Position numbers and translations under genes: made by a program
NCBI RefSeq assembly: GCF_000685095.1
Contig: NZ_BAYE01000006.1
Location: forward strand, 186,001 to 250,000
DNA: 64,000 nucleotides
Direction of reading: 5' to 3'
Source: Paraburkholderia caledonica NBRC 102488
Lineage (GTDB): Bacteria; Pseudomonadota; Gammaproteobacteria; Burkholderiales; Burkholderiaceae
Notes under the pieces: model-generated
Told to the model about the DNA's origin: nothing
The model's database searches: none
Seen by the model: the letters and a program-made list of their open reading frames with translations, nothing else
In this document: piece after piece, positions 60,705-64,000 of the stretch
How the letters are laid out: each line of letters starts with the position of its first letter
How positions within the stretch are numbered: position 1 is the stretch's first letter

Positions 60705-61232
60705 TTTCTCTGTTTCCGAAGCCCCGAATTACTATGTCGGCTTTTTGCCGTTATGTCTTTTATGCCTCGCCGAAAACGTTGTCCTTCGGCTACAAGTCGT
60801 CCCGGATACACATGGCGACCTTTTGATACATCGCGTTACATTTCGTAACAGCTTGGGACGAATTGTATGAAGGGTAAAACCAGAAATCAATCCCTTCTCA
60901 AAAAAATATCTCGAAAAAGCGCATCAAATTTCGGTAAGAATTTCATGGGCTTGTAATGCGCCGCGCTGGACACCTTTTCCGTCCTGGCGAGCTTGCGTCA
61001 GATCCATGAAAACCCTTGTACGGCGGGGATTAGACCGTGTCGTCCGCGCAACACCGAGGGTGGATCCAAGAGAACCGGTAATTAAGACTGAATGGAAAGC
61101 GAGCGAAAAACCGGCGCCAAGTCGTGTAAATACTACCTAGCGATTTTCTGTTTCGGGGACGGACCGATTTTGTAACGAAAAGATGGCGCCCCGGTTACAA
61201 ACCCGGCGAGTTTGTAACCGGATCGGTAAGAA
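60705..61232. promoter_or_regulatory. Long flhDC upstream region with GTTAC palindromes
   Basis: 528 bp without a supported gene, AT-richer than the surroundings. It holds GTTACATTTCGTAAC (60835-60849), a 5-bp dyad 131 bp upstream of flhD, and a perfect 10-bp inverted repeat GGTTACAAAC / GTTTGTAACC (61193-61202 / 61210-61219) beside the end of the YeeE gene, plus TTTGTAACG near 61170. These could be operators for flhDC or, for the last, a terminator-like structure of the YeeE gene. The long untranslated leader is typical for flhDC. No promoter hexamers could be assigned confidently. Confidence 0.5.
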
Positions 61233-62456
61233 TTAGCAGCCCGTTGGGCGAACCCGCTCGACTTCGAGCCCGAACGCGGGCCGCAGGCGCGTGCCGAGCA
61301 CGTTTCCGATGAAGGCGGCGACGAGCCACAACCAGCCGTGGAGGCTGCCTGAAACGATGCCGCTGAAGTAGGCGCCGATGTTACAACCATAGGCAAGGCG
61401 GGCGCCGTAGCCGAGCAGGAGGCCACCTACGACAGCCGCGATCAGCGAGCGCGCCGGCACTTTCCAGACCGGTGCGTAGCGGCCGGCGAGTGCGGCAGCG
61501 GCCATGGCGCCGAGAATGATGCCAACGTCCATCACCGTGGTGACGTCGTGTGTAACAGGCGCTGCCAGCGCGCCCGCGTTCGCGCGGGTCGCCCAGTACG
61601 GCCAGCTCGCCACGTCCACGCCCAGCGCGGCAAAGAGCTTCGCGCCCCATAACGCGAACGCCGAGGTCACGCCCCACGGACGGCCCGACAGCGCGAGCGT
61701 CGCGAAGTTGAGCAGCACAAGCGCGAGTGCGCCGACAAAGAGCGGCCACGGCCCTTGCAGCCAAGGGGATGCGCGCGGCGCGCGCGCCGGCTCGTTGACG
61801 AGGCGCCCGTGCCGGCGCCGTTCGACGATGACGGTCAGCGCCGCGATCGCCGCAAAAATGACGAGGTTCAGCGCGATCGCGGCGCCGGCGCCGAGCGTGT
61901 TGACCATCGACAACGGCTTCAAGGCGGGCAGCGCGGTCCAGAACGGCATGTGCGCGGTCGCCACCACCGAGCCTGTTACAAATGCCGCGAGCGTGACGAT
62001 CATCCGCGTGCTGCCGCCGCCGACTGTGTACAGCGTGCCGGACGCGCAGCCGCCGCCCAACTGCATCCCGATGCCGAACATGAAAGCCCCGACGAGCACG
62101 GACGTGCCGGCGGGCGCGACGAGCCCCACCACCGGATGGCCGAACAAGGTTCCTGACGCGAGCACCGGGAAGAAGAGCACGACGCCCACGGCGAGCATCA
62201 GCATTTGCGCGCGAAGCCCGGCGCCGCGGCCGTCGGCGATAAATACGCGCCACGCCGACGTGAAACCGAACGCCGCGTGATAGAGCGACATGCCGAGCAG
62301 GGCTCCGACTATATATAGCGCGGCCTGACGGCCACTGACGGTCTGAGCCAGATATACGGCACCGAGCGCGATGAGAAGGAGAGCCGCGGCAAGCGGTTTC
62401 GGGTTGAGGTCGAAACGACGTGGCGCGGGAGAAAGAGTAGAAGAAAGTTCGGACAT
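61233..62456 (-). CDS. YeeE/YedE-family membrane protein (thiosulfate/selenium-type transporter)
   Basis: 407 residues, about nine to ten membrane helices. Two internal YeeE signatures hold the characteristic Cys residues: FGIGMQLGGGCASGTLYTVGGGSTRMIVTLAAF and GYGARLAYGCNIGAYFSGIVSGSLHGWLWLVAAFIGNVLGTRLRP. The family includes the thiosulfate uptake protein YeeE/TsuA, in which these Cys residues relay the substrate. The partner TusA-like protein is not nearby. ATG at 62456 gives a normal N-terminus, but an in-frame ATG at 62570 has a better GAGGAT site and would add 38 residues with a hydrophobic segment. Start uncertain. Confidence 0.85.
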   Translation of the reverse strand: MSELSSTLSPAPRRFDLNPKPLAAALLLIALGAVYLAQTVSGRQAALYIVGALLGMSLYHAAFGFTSAWRVFIADGRGAGLRAQMLMLAVGVVLFFPVLASGTLFGHPVVGLVAPAGTSVLVGAFMFGIGMQLGGGCASGTLYTVGGGSTRMIVTLAAFVTGSVVATAHMPFWTALPALKPLSMVNTLGAGAAIALNLVIFAAIAALTVIVERRRHGRLVNEPARAPRASPWLQGPWPLFVGALALVLLNFATLALSGRPWGVTSAFALWGAKLFAALGVDVASWPYWATRANAGALAAPVTHDVTTVMDVGIILGAMAAAALAGRYAPVWKVPARSLIAAVVGGLLLGYGARLAYGCNIGAYFSGIVSGSLHGWLWLVAAFIGNVLGTRLRPAFGLEVERVRPTGC

Positions 62457-62656
62457 GATGAGATTGACCGACAACGCACGCGCGCCGGCGGCCCGGCGGG
62501 CGGCTGGCGCGCGTTGTTGGCAGACGAGCGAAAGCGCAATCAGGATCGAAAAAGATAGCACGTAGCGCATATCCTCGCAGGCGCGGGGCGCGCCGCTGTT
62601 TGTCGCTGTTTGCCGCTGCCGCGCCCGATGGCGCCGCCGCCGCCGCCCGCATCCCG

Positions 62657-63535
62657 TCACGTGCCGGCGGTCGCCCCGTGCACGCCGTCTGAGCGCCGGT
62701 TGCCGGCGAAGTCGTGCAATGCGGCTGCGGTCTGCGGATCGGCCGGAAAGAACGCTTCAATCGCCAGTTCCGACAAGGTCACGTCCACCGGCGTACCGAA
62801 CACCGTCGTCGTGCTGAAAAACGACAGCACGCCAAGCGGCGTGCGCAGACGCAGCGGCACCGCAATCTGATTGAGCGGGCTCTCGCCGGGCTCGGGCGGC
62901 TGCGCGCCCGGCGGCGTTGGATAAGCCGCCAGTTCGTCGCGCAACGCGCTGAGTGTTTCGTCGGCGCTTACGTCGATCTGCCGTTGCAGTCGCGCGAGCA
63001 CGTGTTCCCGCCACGCGTGCCAGTTGACGATGGACGAAGCGATGCCATCCGGATGCAGGCTCAGGCGCAACGCATTCACGGGCGGCTTCAGCAGATCGGG
63101 ACTCGCGCCCGAAAGGAGCGGCCCGAGCGCGTTATTCGTGGCGACGATGTTCCAGTGCCGGTCGACGGCGAGCGCCGGATAGGGTTCATGGCCCTTCAGC
63201 ACCAGTTCGACGGCTTCGCGCGCGGCGCTCAGTTGCGGGTCCGATAGCGGCCGCTCGCGAAACAGCGGCGCGTAACCGGCCGCGACGAGCAATGCATTAC
63301 GTGCGCGCAGCGGCACATCGAGGCGCTCGGCAAGATGCATGACCATCTCGCGGCTCGGCATTGCGCGGCCGGACTCGACGAAGCTCAGATGCCGCGTCGA
63401 GATGTCGGCTTCGGCGGCGAGCAGCAACTGACTCATCCGTCGCCGCTGCCGCCATTCACGCAGCAGATCGCCGACGGTGCGGCTGGTCGCGGGCCGTGTC
63501 GGCGGGGCGCTTTGCGCAGAAGAAAGTGTGTTCAT
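62657..63535 (-). CDS. XRE-family regulator with MmyB-like ligand-binding domain
   Basis: 292 residues. An N-terminal XRE helix-turn-helix (TVGDLLREWRQRRRMSQLLLAAEADISTRHLSFVESGRAMPSREMVMHLAERLDVPLRARNALLVAAGYAP) is followed by the MmyB-type PAS-like domain (PYPALAVDRHWNIVATNNALGPLLSG; HPDGIASSIVNWHAWREHVLARLQRQ; LRTPLGVLSFFSTTTVFGTPVDVTLSELAIEAFFPADPQTAAAL). MmyB-like regulators control neighbouring dehydrogenase or NTF2-type genes; here the divergent NTF2-like gene is the obvious target. Two near-identical palindromes in the divergent region are its probable operators. It lies 201 bp upstream of the YeeE gene in the same direction. Confidence 0.9.
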   Translation of the reverse strand: MNTLSSAQSAPPTRPATSRTVGDLLREWRQRRRMSQLLLAAEADISTRHLSFVESGRAMPSREMVMHLAERLDVPLRARNALLVAAGYAPLFRERPLSDPQLSAAREAVELVLKGHEPYPALAVDRHWNIVATNNALGPLLSGASPDLLKPPVNALRLSLHPDGIASSIVNWHAWREHVLARLQRQIDVSADETLSALRDELAAYPTPPGAQPPEPGESPLNQIAVPLRLRTPLGVLSFFSTTTVFGTPVDVTLSELAIEAFFPADPQTAAALHDFAGNRRSDGVHGATAGT

Positions 63536-63569
63536 GCCAACGATGATAGCTAAAGCGCCGCGCCGATCC

Positions 63570-63586
63570 ATTACCTGGGAGGTAAT
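63570..63586. promoter_or_regulatory. Operator 1 for the MmyB-type XRE regulator
   Basis: ATTACCTGGGAGGTAAT: perfect 6-bp arms ATTACC / GGTAAT with a 5-bp centre, 35 bp upstream of the XRE regulator start. It matches operator 2 at 15 of 17 positions. Confidence 0.7.
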
Positions 63587-63634
63587 GCGCTCGACGCATT
63601 GCCGCGCACGAACGCCGGGACGCGCCGCACAACG

Positions 63635-63651
63635 ATTACCTGCGACGTAAT
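63635..63651. promoter_or_regulatory. Operator 2 for the MmyB-type XRE regulator
   Basis: ATTACCTGCGACGTAAT, extended to CGATTAC / GTAATCG arms at 63633-63653. It lies 65 bp (centre to centre) from operator 1 and about 100 bp before the NTF2-like gene start. The pair gives consensus ATTACCTGSGASGTAAT. Confidence 0.7.
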
Positions 63652-63752
63652 CGACGCGCGGCCCGCTAACCGCGAATCTTCACTCCGAGCCCGCCGCATG
63701 CGACGTGTATGCCGAGCGTAGCGCTCAGTCATTGCCAATCAAGGAGTTGCAG

Positions 63753-64000
63753 ATGAACGCGCATACCGATCTGATCGACCGTTATTTCGACGCATGGAAC
63801 GAGACCGATGGCGAGCGCCGTCGCAAGCTGATCGCCGCGACATGGGCGACGGACGCCGACTATCGCGACCCGCTGATGGCCGGCTCCGGCCACGACGGAA
63901 TCGACGCGATGATCCGCGCGGTGCAGGGGCGCTTTGCGCATCACACGTTTCGCCGCTCGACCGACGTGGACGGTTTCGGCAACCGCCTGCGCTTTTCGTG
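63753..64000 (+). CDS. NTF2/SnoaL-like protein, N-terminal part
   Basis: Cut by the right window edge after about 82 codons. The visible part (MNAHTDLIDRYFDAWNETDG, ERRRKLIAATWATDADYRDPLMAGSGHDGIDAMIRAVQGRFAHHTFRR) is the standard start of the nuclear-transport-factor-2/SnoaL fold: an N-terminal helix, the 'y.DPl....G.dai...i....' strand-turn-helix, and beginning sheet. Such proteins are small binding or isomerase domains. AAGGAG lies 8 bp upstream of the ATG. It is divergent from the MmyB-type XRE regulator, with two shared operators. Confidence 0.85.
   Translation, partial: MNAHTDLIDRYFDAWNETDGERRRKLIAATWATDADYRDPLMAGSGHDGIDAMIRAVQGRFAHHTFRRSTDVDGFGNRLRFS

Noticed and set aside
1..64000. 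CRISPR arrays, tRNA/rRNA genes, insertion sequences, prophage genes
   Set aside because: None were found: no spaced identical repeats, no transposase or integrase motifs, and no tRNA-like cloverleaf noticed while reading.

Overview
The window is chromosomal DNA of a high-GC betaproteobacterium, most likely Paraburkholderia or a close Burkholderia relative. This is inferred from gene content: the DUF3348/DUF802/OmpA/DUF2894 cluster, DUF4148 secreted proteins, a CeoR/LlpE/CeoAB-OpcM-type efflux locus, MmyB-like XRE regulators and an H-NS paralogue with an alanine/lysine tail. No rRNA, tRNA, CRISPR array, insertion sequence, prophage or origin was seen. Both window edges cut genes: a DEXH helicase on the left and an NTF2-like protein on the right.

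Layout. 1-6.2 kb: helicase N-terminus, nitrilase-family hydrolase, periplasmic FKBP isomerase, a DUF6765-like protein, small hypotheticals, an unusual H-NS/H1-like protein and a BON protein. 6.3-10.4 kb: Cache-domain two-component system divergent from a DUF3311 plus sodium:solute symporter pair (MctSR/MctP-like carboxylate uptake). 10.4-14.7 kb: LysR remnant, small gene, then a DadA-like oxidoreductase, a truncated amidase and an MHS transporter, divergent from an XRE-cupin regulator. 14.9-19.5 kb: four tightly packed genes including a MotA/ExbB-like channel with a long coiled-coil tail and a MotB/ZorB-like OmpA protein. 19.6-23.5 kb: HAD phosphatase, an LqsR/PhcQ-like receiver protein with a membrane histidine kinase, and a thioesterase. 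23.8-29.7 kb: a complete carnitine catabolic operon (caiX-cdhC-cdhA-cdhB-hocS) with divergent cdhR. 29.9-34.1 kb: DUF4148, gabTD for GABA degradation, an EamA exporter. 34.2-43.7 kb: M14 peptidase-like and alpha/beta hydrolase pair, the giant NAD-glutamate dehydrogenase, a CDF metal exporter, a purine nucleoside permease and a candidate 24-residue gene. 43.8-52.6 kb: DUF4148 and the LysR/LlpE/RND tripartite efflux locus. 52.7-59.7 kb: a MetQ/flavin monooxygenase/MetN/MetI/acyl-CoA-dehydrogenase-like cluster for organosulfur use, then an Nramp transporter. 59.8-64 kb: flhDC, a YeeE/YedE transporter, and an MmyB-type XRE regulator with two matched operators facing an NTF2-like gene.

The most interesting system is the 14.9-19.5 kb cluster. 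Its second and third genes look like an ion-driven stator pair: a TolQ/MotA-like membrane core carrying a roughly 590-residue helical tail that contains four 87-bp repeats, and a single-TM protein with a conserved Asp followed by a peptidoglycan-binding OmpA domain. This is the architecture of the ZorA/ZorB anti-phage motor, but the partners are DUF3348 and DUF2894 proteins rather than nucleases or helicases. Other notable signals are phased DNA repeats (five GACGTC at an exact 11-bp period; three TACGTA), matched operator palindromes next to two XRE regulators, an LlpE hydrolase whose nucleophile serine is replaced by Asp, and two gene remnants.

Most coding calls rest on clear protein-family signatures. 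Functional specificity (substrates, regulators) is mostly inferred from synteny. Start codons were moved inward from the longest frame wherever a Shine-Dalgarno sequence, a signal peptide or the usual family N-terminus supported it.
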